NCBI GenBank assembly: GCA_023333565.1
Contig: JAJKFH010001164.1
Location: 62,001-126,000 of the forward strand
DNA length: 64,000 nucleotides
Direction of reading: 5' to 3'
From: Puffinus mauretanicus
Lineage: Eukaryota > Chordata > Aves > Procellariiformes > Procellariidae
The position numbers and the translations under genes are program-made. Below are positions 14,201 to 22,604 of the stretch, in pieces; position 1 is the stretch's first letter; every line of letters starts with the position of its first letter. Below the pieces are notes generated by a model, which was not told where the DNA came from, searched no databases, and saw nothing but the letters and a program-made list of their open reading frames with translations.

Positions 14201-16830
14201 TCCAAGCTCCACCAAAGCTGTGGGCTGCTCTGCTTTTGGTTTCTAGCTTAGGTCCGTTCCTAATTAAATAATGGAAAAACTCTTTGCACAGCCAAATGAT
14301 GACAATTGGTCGCTACCTGTAAGGTAATGTGGTCCATGAGTTTCAATAGCATTTCTTCGCCCATTTTTCTTTGGCAATAGGAAACATGCAGGGTAGGGGA
14401 AGGGTGGTCTTGGATAATGTGTTTGAGGTAGGCTGTGAAAATACAGAAGTGAAGTGAAGACAATGGGGTGTGTATTAATGAATTTATATTCCCTAAGTTT
14501 AGGGATGTGATTTAAAAATAAATAGTGTTCCTGTGTAATACGTGACAAGAGGTACTCTGAAGCGTCCTTTGGGGATACTCTTAGGCATCTCCTTCCACAG
14601 ACTGGGGAGGGTAAAGAGATAGCGTCCTAGTTTAGAGCCATACAGGGAAATCCATCTGATCTCACTTTAAATGTCTAAAAGTCAGAGGTTCAAGTCCAAG
14701 CTAGTGACAAGGCCCTCCTTAAACTCACTTTGATACCTATTTTAGCATGTGGTGACTACTCCTCCTTTTCTTCCCATTGACTAAAAGCTGGGAGCTTAGA
14801 CTGCTAAAATGCAGATAACCTGTTACTAGACAGAGTTTGGGTGATGGTTCCCGCCTGGAGTCGAGGCCAGAGGAGTGGGGCACGGTGGGTAGCCCTGTCT
14901 CTCCGCAGCCTCACGTAGCTTTGTGACCTGCTCGTGAATGTGCCATTTCTGAAGGATCTCCTGGCCTTGCACAACACTACTGTCTGTCCAGACACCCTTG
15001 CAGGAGCTTGTATTCATTATGAACTTCTCTTGGAAATGTAGTCCAAGGGTGGACTACCATGCCATGAATAAGGGTGATCTATGTGCCACGCTTCTATCCT
15101 TTATTCGCTGATCAACCAGGTGTTTATACGTGCTTCCTAACTTCTTTTAGTGTTTGTGGATTCAGGTCAATGTCATTGCAATCTCCTCTCCTGTGCCTAG
15201 TTCAACACTTAGCTCCCTTTATTTCATATGCTTTCTATCCTGTACACATTTTACCCTAGTTCCCTAGTTGTATTTATAATAGGTGCTGGCCTCTTTCAAA
15301 TATAAATATGTGAGGGCTGACCATTTCTCTTATTTTTGATATTTCCAGATCAAGTCCAGGGTAAAATCCTATATTTTAGGTCTCAAGAAGCGTCCATGGA
15401 CAATATTTGGAATTTGCATGAGTGGCGTCCTTTCCACCATTTCTGTAACAATGGTGATCTCCACCATCATGTACTGGAAAAGTGTGAAAAGATCCAGGCT
15501 CCACCCGCAGGGCAAAATCCGCAAAATTATACGGGGACCTCCGAGACGCACAGTGTGCTAAGCTGCAAAGTGAACTGGCCATTCATTTGTCCTTAATATG
15601 CCATATGTAGCTTATGTTATTGCTTATTTCTTTTATTTCTAAAAACAAAGCTCTTTAGCTCTACTCATGTCCCCTACCTCAAAGAGTTTTGTTATGTCTG
15701 TAAAAGAGTACTTGAAAACAGAATGCAGTACATACCTGCTAACTACTCATTTGTACGCTGTAATTTTATAAAGTGAAGTTTTCTCATAATCTTTTTAATG
15801 CTGTGCTCAGTAATAGTCCTATAAACTGCATCACCGTATCCCCTGCAACTGTTTTTGAAAGATCATTTTCTACTCATAAACTTCTGTTTGGGTTCAGCAC
15901 TATTATTCCTAGGAAATTAACTCTGAAATGTAGTACAGCAATACAGCTGCAGATCCTGGAGCCAATTATTTTCTTGCTCGGTTCTGGCAAGTTAAACGAG
16001 CACTATGGTGACACGCAGGAATCCGTCCTACGTTGGCGGCAGTACTGCTGTAAGCTTTTGTGTTCGACAGGCGTCCGTCTCACAATACTGTAATGCTTGC
16101 CCAGTCTCCTGCTCCATCCAAATTCTCCAAACCTGGACTGGCTCTTTGACTCTCATTTTTTTTAGAGACAATTTCCATTAGTCAGCCCTGCTTGTTACAT
16201 ATTTTGGACAAATGAAATTTCTGGGTCACTGTCTGTCCCATAGAGTAAGTCATGTGTTTTCTTTGTACTCTTTTACAGACTCTTCACAAAGGGCCTATGG
16301 CCGCCTTTTTGATGCAAACTAAAGATAACCCCATGAAAGCCTTAGGAGTGCTAGCTGGCGTCATGGGCATAATGGTGCTGATAACTATCATGATCTCTAC
16401 TGCCATGTTCTGGCGCAATAAGCGGTCCAACAAAATCATGCCGGTGAGAAGGATCATAAAAAAGAGACAGACCCCGCAGCCCCGGGCAGTCAGGATGGAG
16501 TGGCTGAAGTTCAAGAGGCCCAGCAATGCTGCGGAGAAGTTTGTCGTTGAGGATGATGCCAAGAGCCTACACAACGAGAACAGCAACAACAACATCCAGG
16601 TTGCCCCTGTGCTGCCGACCGCCCCCTCGCCCCCGCCGCCCCCAGCCCTGGCTCCCAGGGGGGACGCGCTGGGGTGGCGGGTGCCAACCGTGTCCGGCTC
16701 CCTCACTCCCAAGTTTATAAACAAGCAGCTGAAGAAGAGAGGTCATGGCAGTGCCCACAACGCCCTCGTGTCAGAGCTCAAAATGAAGTTTGAGAAGAGG
16801 AACGCAGCTATCGGTGAGCCCCACATCTAG
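2085..16830 (+). CDS. CDHR1: CDHR1, cadherin-related family member 1 (photoreceptor cadherin), 3' part
   Basis: Five exons (2085-2249, 4399-4466, 7061-7289, 8227-8481, 16279-16830) have consensus AG/GT borders and join without a frame break into 422 codons plus stop. The family protein is about 860 residues, so roughly the N-terminal half lies upstream of the window. The visible part runs from the end of one extracellular cadherin repeat (calcium motif DTNDNVP) through a repeat opening with ATDPDSG and closing with [11 protein letters not shown] further repeat follows ([11 protein letters not shown] to AKDRGSPSF), then one transmembrane helix and a basic, proline-rich cytoplasmic tail. From family knowledge, CDHR1 sits at the base of photoreceptor outer segments, is needed for disc morphogenesis, and causes cone-rod dystrophy when lost in humans. 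The neighbours LRIT2, LRIT1 and RGR are the expected retinal synteny. An alternative last exon lies at 15349-15561. Confidence 0.95.
2250..4398 (+). other. CDHR1: CDHR1 intron
   Basis: This 2.1-kb intron contains no coding exon, mobile element or RNA gene that I can recognise. The frame at 2729-3067 has no family resemblance. Confidence 0.8.
4399..4466 (+). CDS. CDHR1: CDHR1 exon, short 68-nt exon with DxD calcium motif
   Basis: This small exon lies between an acceptor ending ttcttaag and a gtaagt donor. It encodes [20 protein letters not shown] followed by AD and the first two bases of a Leu codon (phase 2), completed by the first base of the 7061 exon. ATDPDSG is the conserved A-x-D-x-D-x-G calcium site at the start of a cadherin repeat. 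It is too short to show as a standalone reading frame and was found from splice signals and the family motif. Confidence 0.92.
4467..7060 (+). other. CDHR1: CDHR1 intron
   Basis: This 2.6-kb intron has poly-A runs just after the donor (4473-4540) and a T-rich run at about 5697-5712. I see nothing coding. Confidence 0.8.
7061..7289 (+). CDS. CDHR1: CDHR1 exon, cadherin repeat
   Basis: The exon has 229 nt, follows acceptor tcttttccag and ends with GAG before gtgaga. One base completes the Leu codon begun at 4466, then 76 codons follow. It encodes [15 protein letters not shown], the strand [15 protein letters not shown], and the linker motif [10 protein letters not shown]. The last codons, PVKIE, enter the next repeat. 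A plausible read-through reading frame past the donor is intronic and should not be taken as the gene end. Confidence 0.94.
7290..8226 (+). other. CDHR1: CDHR1 intron
   Basis: This 0.9-kb intron shows no recognised feature. Confidence 0.8.
8227..8481 (+). CDS. CDHR1: CDHR1 exon, membrane-proximal cadherin repeat; splice hub for alternative ends
   Basis: The exon has 255 nt (85 codons, phase 0 at both borders), after acceptor cccctaccag and before gtaagc. It begins with the calcium motif [11 protein letters not shown] and includes [27 protein letters not shown] and KIDITEE, typical of the last CDHR1 extracellular repeat. Because it ends in phase 0, it can splice in frame either to the canonical last exon at 16279 or to the alternative last exon at 15349. 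Confidence 0.94.
11430..11515. repeat. Direct repeat, copy 1
   Basis: It shares the perfect core ttagacttctaaatatagct, followed by ggtg, with the copy ending at 12214. Partly matching sequence upstream includes the order cttaagtc, taatctg, tcttaa. The copies are about 700 bp apart, in the same orientation. The core resembles degenerate old interspersed repeats with ctaaat palindromes, but the family is not identified. Confidence 0.7.
12112..12214. repeat. Direct repeat, copy 2
   Basis: This is the partner of the copy at 11430-11515. The same core and ordered flanking blocks are seen, with small insertions. It is either a local duplication inside the CDHR1 intron or two insertions of one old repeat family. 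Confidence 0.7.
15349..15561 (+). CDS. CDHR1: CDHR1 alternative terminal exon with a second transmembrane segment
   Basis: This is an open 70-codon block with stop TAA (15559-15561), inside the last CDHR1 intron. A strong acceptor precedes it: a CTGAC branch-like site at 15317-15321, a T-rich tract, then atttccag. It starts in phase 0, so it fits the 8227-8481 exon. It encodes a basic patch (LGLKKRPW), a hydrophobic helix ending VISTIMYW, then a short strongly basic tail ending PPRRTVC. It aligns gaplessly over about 33 residues with the canonical transmembrane region: KKRP against KDNP, and ISTIMYWKS against ISTAMFWRN. It was probably formed by exon duplication. It lacks the long proline-rich tail. 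Family knowledge suggests some CDHR1 genes have annotated short isoforms with a distinct C-terminus. Whether this exon is that one cannot be settled here, and no obvious AATAAA follows closely. Confidence 0.72.
   Translation: MKSRVKSYILGLKKRPWTIFGICMSGVLSTISVTMVISTIMYWKSVKRSRLHPQGKIRKIIRGPPRRTVC
16279..16830 (+). CDS. CDHR1: CDHR1 canonical last exon, transmembrane helix and cytoplasmic tail
   Basis: The exon has 552 nt after acceptor ctcttttacag and ends in TAG. It encodes [20 protein letters not shown], a single transmembrane helix (from about [10 protein letters not shown] to ISTAMFW) and a stop-transfer sequence RNKRSNK. A basic stretch (VRRIIKKRQ) follows, then an Asn-rich and Pro-rich segment ([12 protein letters not shown]), the motif [10 protein letters not shown], and an end [18 protein letters not shown]. 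These agree with the CDHR1 cytoplasmic domain. The upstream in-frame ATG at 16252 lies in the intron and is not a start. Confidence 0.94.
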   Translation, partial: TLHKGPMAAFLMQTKDNPMKALGVLAGVMGIMVLITIMISTAMFWRNKRSNKIMPVRRIIKKRQTPQPRAVRMEWLKFKRPSNAAEKFVVEDDAKSLHNENSNNNIQVAPVLPTAPSPPPPPALAPRGDALGWRVPTVSGSLTPKFINKQLKKRGHGSAHNALVSELKMKFEKRNAAIGEPHI

Positions 16831-17380
16831 GCGCTCTTGGCAGCCCCCAGAGACTGCGGATTGTGGCCATGCATGGATATATTTATGTGCTGTGGTCTTC
16901 CCTGTGTCTGTCAGCACCCTGTGAACTGAGAGCAGCTTCTTGCTGCGATAGCCACCCCTCACCTTCTGCAAGTATTACGTGCTACGGAGTCACCCCACCA
17001 GCAAACGCTGCGGTCCATGTCCAGTTGCGACTGCAGTTCCTTCAGCTCGTGTCCCAGTGCTGGTCCCTTCCTGCAGCTGTCTGACCAGGGTGCTGAGTAC
17101 TCTCACGCCAGCCACAGTGTCCCCACGTGAACGGGGATTCAGGTTGCCCCTGTTTTGGAGGTCCCTACCCAGAGTCCTGGTTTTCAAACAAGGCGCATCA
17201 GAAGGGGGATGCCGCTTCTGACCTGGTGTGGCAGGTGGGTTTGAGGTGTCCAAAAACCCATCACTTCAAATCCCAGACCCACTTTTGAAGATATTGGCCT
17301 GGCTGTGGCACCAGCACAGAGGTGATGTGCAGGTCTCCTACAGCGGTGACACTGCACGCTGCAAGAGGGTAGCACGTAGC

Positions 17381-17437
17381 TGGTACCTGCTGTCCTAGGT
17401 GGTACCTGCTGTCCTAGGTGGTACCTGCTGTCCTCAG
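17381..17437. repeat. Three-copy 19-bp tandem repeat
   Basis: The unit tggtacctgctgtcctagg occurs three times head to tail with period 19; the third copy is slightly diverged at its end. It lies in the probable CDHR1 3' UTR. The copies are nearly identical, so copy number may be polymorphic. Confidence 0.9.
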
Positions 17438-19083
17438 GGCACGATGTGCTTTGCAACAGCTGGCGGAGCGACGTGCTCACGGCCTGAGTACCTTCATTCC
17501 CAAAAGGTAAGCGGGCAGGCTTGGAGAAGTTCTTCGTTTTCCTGCAGCTTATGCTGGGTTTTGCCAGAGTACATTGACATGATGCTGCGCTTCGCTTCTG
17601 CCCTGGGCTTGCCTGCGACTCGGGGGACAGGAGGGCCACCTCAGCCTTCCCTAGACCAGCTGGGGCAAGATTCGAGCGCAGAAGTTGAACAGCAGCGCTC
17701 GCTCGATACTGCCTCCTTCTGGCACCGCGTCCCCTAACGAGGGGGAGGCCAGCAGGAGAGGGTCATGATTAAAGCAGCAGGGAAGACAAGGTAAAACCGA
17801 GAGAAAAATGATAAGCGAAAAATACAGACGTGCTGGGAAGTCGCGTATGTCGGTCAGGGAAGTGTCTGGAAAGATTATTTGGTTTTGTACACTGTTAGCA
17901 GGAGGTGTTGGGGAATGTATTTCAGCACCTCTCCTGGCTTGCTCCAGGGACTGGTGAGTGCAAAAGGAGGTTTCCATAAAATATTCTGGTTTGTCCTATC
18001 AGTATTTTTGAGTGTATTATGCAACAGTTAACGGGGCGGGGGGGAGGGGGAGGGTTTGGGGGCAGCTGACACTTTTTTTTCCTGTTACGTGACAGTAAAA
18101 AGGCACTGAAGGCAGAGCGCTTTTTTCACTGGATCTACCCCACAGTTTCTCCCTCATGTTCGTTCCTGAGGAGATGTTTTTCAGCTGGGCCTGGCTGTTT
18201 CCCACCCCTTGGGCAGAAGGCAGCGTGCGCCCGGCTGGCTGGGGAGCAGCACCCTGCACCCTCTGCCTGAGCCCTGGCCCCGCAGGGCAGCTGTGCTGTC
18301 ATGGGTCGGCACCATGAGCATCAAGATGGGGAGCAAACCCCACAGGACAGGATGCTGTGTTAATTCAAGGGAGTCATGAGACTCTTCTCCAGCTGTCATT
18401 TCAGCTGGACCAGCAGACCTGGCCCTCAGGGGCTCTTCTTCCCTCACCCCATTAGCTGGTCTAATTCCCTTCGCAGCAGGACTCCATCAGCTTAGGGGAT
18501 AGCTGGTTGAATGGGAAGTTACCCACTTATGGGAGAAATCTTGGGGATTTTTTAACTTCAGTTCAATCCACCTAGAAGCCAGAGGGTGACTGTGGCTCAT
18601 GTCACCCGCAGGCTGAGCCAGGAGCCGTAGCCGAGAGGTGCAGCAGGGTCCCGGCTGGGGGGCCGTGGCAGCAGCGCTGCTCCCAGAGCCTCTCCTGCCG
18701 CATCTTGTTTCCTTCACTGATTCCTTGCTCATCCCTCCTCCGAGGGCTGTGTGGCGTGAGGCCCAGGCTCCCGCGTTGTCCTCGTTCTTGGCCTCCGGCC
18801 GCCAGCCGGTGGGAGGGAGGGGAAGCGCAGCCCCCGGCTCCACTCCTGGTTCCCTGCGCGAGCACGCGCCTTCTGCTGGCGGTGTCTCTGCCAGCTTCTG
18901 CGAGGTTTCCCGAGGTACCAGAAGTTCCTGATTTATTCCCCGTACTACTGTTTTCCCGATGTTGTCTTGAAGCCAGTATTCAATGTTCATTCTCCAATGA
19001 GGAAAGCCTATAAAGACCATTCAATTAAGTGAGATTTAACAGGAATTATAGGCTTATAGTCTTAGAGGTTATATTTAAGAGGG

Positions 19084-19168
19084 AATAAAGATGTTTTATT
19101 ACTATGTTGTGAGACTTTTTTCCAGTTACTCTGTATTTCAACTTCAGGGGTTTTTTTTTATAAATAAA
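19084..19168 (+). promoter_or_regulatory. CDHR1: Candidate CDHR1 poly(A) signals
   Basis: Two AATAAA hexamers occur on the plus strand, at 19084-19089 and 19163-19168, about 2.3 kb past the CDHR1 stop codon. They are the first perfect hexamers I saw on this strand after the gene. Assignment is by position only. Confidence 0.35.
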
Positions 19169-19967
19169 ACTGCAAAAGGTGCTTCTGTGTATGGTGTGCT
19201 TCTGCTGGCAATGATGCCTTGTCATTGCTTGTTATGTGACTGCGCGGGCGCAGGCAGCCAGGTGGCTTTCCAGGATGACCACGAGTCAGGAGAGAGGGGC
19301 TGTGTGGTTTTGGGGCAACGCCAGCCTGGAAGGAGAGGAGGCGAGACGTGGGATGCCATGGGGCATGGGCAGGGCCACAGACAAGCCCCTGGCCGAGCGC
19401 CCGTTGCGCCCTGCAGCCCGCTGCGGCACGCCCCGGGGGCAGGAAGGCTCTTCGTGAGGCGGCAGGTTTAGTTTGATGCTGACGCTCGCTGGGTACGTGA
19501 TTTGTTACGAACTTTCTACACGTGGTGATGGAATGTTTTGCCTTTCCCTGGCTCTTTCCTCGCTGTGATTCAGCAGCTCTCTTTGCAGTCTCTACCGTTT
19601 GATGTTGTTCCTCCGTGTTGACTGGGGTGGGAGAAGGCCAGGCGCTACAGGCACTGGTTTGTTTTTCACGCCCCCTCGTGCACGGCCCCGTGCTGGTCCT
19701 CAACCAGCATCAGCTCATGCCTGAGCCCGTATGCACCGTCTCCCCAGGGGTTTTTCCAGGACACGGTTGTCTCCCCAGTTGGCCGGCTGCTTCTGCCCCT
19801 TCCCCACCGCCCCAGACCCCCGTCACACGTGCTGCAGCTGCCCGGCCGCCCCTGTCCCTGCAGCCGAACCCCGGAGCTCCTCGGCATTCACGTTTCTTTG
19901 CAATCTGTAACTGTAAAAGAATAGAAATCAAGCAGAGGACATCTGCGTATTCTGAAAATCCGTCATG

Positions 19968-19973
19968 TTTATT
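19968..19973 (-). promoter_or_regulatory. LRIT2: Candidate LRIT2 poly(A) signal
   Basis: TTTATT on the plus strand reads AATAAA on the minus strand, 1.8 kb past the LRIT2 stop. It would give a 3' UTR of about 1.8 kb that ends within 0.8 kb of the candidate CDHR1 end, making the two genes convergent tail to tail. Confidence 0.4.
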
Positions 19974-20816
19974 ACTTTGACACTAAAAGACTGACAAGAC
20001 GAGGAAGTCCCTTGAGGTGTAACACCGAGAGTCAGCACTGACCAAACAGGTCTCTGTTGAAAAGCTGTGCAGTAAGTTACAGCAGAAGGAGGCGCTGGGG
20101 AGGAAACGAGGAGAGACAGCGCAGAAACACACAGCAAAACCCAAAATACAACTAGAAAGCCAAACTGCCACATGATGAAGCTCACATTAGGCTTTATCTC
20201 TGCTTACAACTGAGGTTTCTACTCTAGTTTTTTCTTTTTGAGGCAGTCTGTAACAATACACATGACAAGGGCTGCGGGTCTGTCGGCCACGTGCTTTGGT
20301 TGTGCTGGAAAGCACGAGGCCAAAAAAGAAAAAAATAAGTCACGTGTCCTCAGACCCCCGAGAAACGCAGCGTGAGCTGCTCCACAAGCAGGGGGTGGCT
20401 GCTTTTACGTGCATATTTGGGGGGGTTTGCCTCCAGAAAGGAGGCGAGCTTTGGTTTCAAAGCAGCAGGATGGGCAGGAGGCCTGTCTGCGTTTGGGGAG
20501 GGTGCCTGGCTTGCACCTTCAGCTTCAACCCCGGCTCCACCACCCTCTCTGCTCCGGCCACCTGTTCCACCGCCCCGGTTCAGGCCGAGCCTCCCCGCCA
20601 CCCCCTGCGTCTCCCCGCAGCCAGGCGCATCGCGGGAAAAGGGAGACAAGCAGTGGGGAGGGTGGAAGGGGGAACGGCAGTTGAGTGTTTGCCTGCAAAA
20701 GGCAAACTGTTCATTTTTCACCAGCTCTTGTTCATAACTTTAAAAAGAATGTGTTAACACACCACTTGTGTAGCAATAGGGGTTGGGGGGGTGTTAGCGT
20801 GTTCATGTTAGAGAGA

Positions 20817-21180
20817 GCGTCTGTGTGTGTGCGTGCGCGTGTGTGCGTGTCTTAGTGTTAGTGTGACACTAAAATGGTCCTCTGAGATAGTTTGGACACA
20901 AGTAAAAGGCCCTCCCTCTCTCCCTAGTACAAAAAAAAAAACCAACAAAACCCAAAACAACTCAAAAACCCCGAAACCCTGTGCTGCGGCTACATTACGC
21001 TAGTGTTAAGTAAGCGCTCACACTCTTCCTGTTTGTGGTACCGACGAGGCTGTGAACCTCTTAGGGCTGTGTAAACCTTAAGGAGGAGGAAGGAAAAAAC
21101 CAAAACAAAGCAAAACAAACAAACAAAAAACCCACCCCCAAAACCAACACCCAACACCTCTGATCAAAAAAAAAAAAAGT
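20817..21180. repeat. TG/CG-rich microsatellite and A/C-rich simple sequence
   Basis: A (tg)n/(cg)n stretch lies at 20817-20851. A-rich low-complexity runs follow at about 20930-20960 and 21085-21180, with motifs such as aaacaaac and a 12-A run. They lie in the probable LRIT2 3' UTR. I see no coding content. Confidence 0.75.
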
Positions 21181-21362
21181 TTTTCTCCAAGTGAAACAAA
21201 ACAGCTCCACCGCATTGACCCAATCCTCCCCCCCGTGTTTGTTGCTGGTTATGACCACAGCCCTGCCCTGCCTCCCCTGTTCTGCTTCCATGAGGCAGCG
21301 CACAGGCGAAGCCAGCAGCCAGCACAGAGCTGCAAACAAGCCCCCCCATCCACCCCCAGCTG

Positions 21363-21425
21363 GGTGAAAGAAAGAGAAGAAAAAGAAAGAGAGAGAGAAA
21401 GAAAGAAAGAACGAACGAAAGACAC
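21363..21425. repeat. Purine (GA/GAAA) simple repeat
   Basis: An almost pure purine tract on the plus strand, made of gaaag, gaga and gaac units, lies in the probable LRIT2 3' UTR. Long frames across it on both strands are repeat artefacts. Confidence 0.85.
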
Positions 21426-21792
21426 ACCTGTGCGAGTGAGCAAGAGGAGACCTTTGGCCTTTTGCCACATGCATTGCTGTTGTGTTTGGGGGTTTTTTTG
21501 GTTAATGCTTGTTTTCGTGTGTGTTTGTGTGCGTTGCTCTGTGACAGTGCTGTGGAGGCAGCCCGGGGGTGCGGGGGGCACAGCCACACACCCGCGGACG
21601 CAAATCCTGGGCATCCCCATTCCCAGGGCTCCCCCAGCCTGCTGCGAATCCCGGTCGTGCACCCCACCACGAGTCCTTGCAGACGGAGCCTTCCTTGCAT
21701 GGTCCTTCAAGAAAACCAGCACGTGCTATGGCTCGAGGTCATCTGCAAAAGATGCCACTGCAGCCACGTTTGCGGGGCGGGCGGGGGCTGGG

Positions 21793-22604
21793 CTAGTAGA
21801 GGTCAGCGCTGTTCCTGTGGGGCGGCCGGGTCTTGCCAGGCTCCTCACGAGCCGGGGACCGCCGGGAACCACGGCCGCCCTCGGGGCGGCAGAGCCCGTC
21901 CTCACTGCCGGCGGGCAGGCTGTCCAGCGTGCTCTCCTTGCTGCCGGCGGCCTGCGCCTGGCCCCCGCGGCGGCGGCGGGGGCAGGCGCCGGGGCAGCGG
22001 GCCAGGCAGCCGGGGCGAGCCTCGGCTGTGCAGGCGTACATGCCGGCGGGCACGGCCAGCACCATGGCGCAGACGATGACGACAATGTGGATGAGCTTCT
22101 CGCGCTGCTCCAGCTGGCTGATGTCGCTGCCCGTGACGAAGACGACGCACTGGCCCTTGCGGGGCGCCTGGTTGCGCACGGCCACGCAGACCTCGTACTT
22201 GGTGGCCGGCAGCAGGTCAGTCACCGAGTAGGTGTTGACGCCGGGGCCGATGTAGATGGTGTCCTTCTGGGCAGCGTCATAGCGGCCCACCAGGAGGGTG
22301 TACCAGGTCTCCCCTGGCTCCGCTGCTGCTGCCGCCGCCGCAAACCATTCCAGGGTGATGCCGTAGACCGTCTGCTTGGCGATGCGCACTTCTACGTGGG
22401 CACCCGGCTCAGCAGGGGCGATGGGGGCCCAGCCCAGGGGGGTGGTGGACGCCCATGGGGCCGCCACACGGAGGGTGATGGCCACCGAGGTGTTGCCCAA
22501 GAAGTTGGCAGCCGTGCAGGTGTAGTTGCCGGCGTCCGCTGGCCGTGCCGCTGGGATCAGCAGCTCTGAGCGGACGGTCTCCTCGCTGATGGGCTCGGTG
22601 GACA
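21793..22604 (-). CDS. LRIT2: LRIT2 exon 3, Ig end, FN3, transmembrane helix and tail
   Basis: The exon has 812 nt, starts after acceptor tctgcccacag and ends with TAG (21795-21793). It completes a Val codon, then [18 protein letters not shown], the Ig motif DAGNYTC, an FN3 domain ([27 protein letters not shown]), the membrane helix and a basic tail ending NSADLY. It is much more GC- and CpG-rich than exon 2 and contains a run of seven Ala around residues 386-392 encoded by GCN repeats. Long open frames on the opposite strand are shadows of this composition. Confidence 0.94.

Larger units (their letters stand above)
8482..15348 (+). other. CDHR1: CDHR1 intron upstream of the alternative last exon
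   Basis: This intron is 6.9 kb to the alternative acceptor or 7.8 kb to the canonical one. It holds a GC-rich patch (9520-10160) with overlapping minus-strand open frames, a (CA)-type stretch at 10790-10825, and a direct repeat of about 70-95 bp at 11430-11515 and 12112-12214 (separate entries). No further CDHR1-like exon was recognised. Confidence 0.75.
16831..19170 (+). other. CDHR1: Probable CDHR1 3' untranslated region
   Basis: This is non-coding sequence after the CDHR1 stop. Candidate poly(A) signals are ATTAAA at 17768-17773 and AATAAA at 19084-19089 and 19163-19168. The true end is unknown and the 3' UTR may be much shorter. Several open frames here (for example 17184-17639 minus and 18487-19020 minus) have no family resemblance and look like chance frames in GC-rich DNA. 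It contains the 19-bp tandem repeat listed separately. Confidence 0.4.

Noticed and set aside
16252..16278. ATG at 16252 as the start of an independent 192-aa gene
   Set aside because: It lies in the intron before a perfect acceptor at 16278. The sequence from 16279 continues the CDHR1 frame.
18487..19020. A 177-codon minus-strand frame in the CDHR1 3' region
   Set aside because: It is low-complexity Gly/Arg/Pro/Ala in GC-rich DNA with overlapping frames on both strands. No family resemblance or splice evidence.
21235..22569. A 444-codon plus-strand open frame, the longest in the window
   Set aside because: It is antisense to the verified LRIT2 exon 3 and runs into a purine simple repeat. 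Its length follows from the GC-rich, stop-poor opposite strand. It has no domain features beyond Ala/Gly/Arg low complexity.
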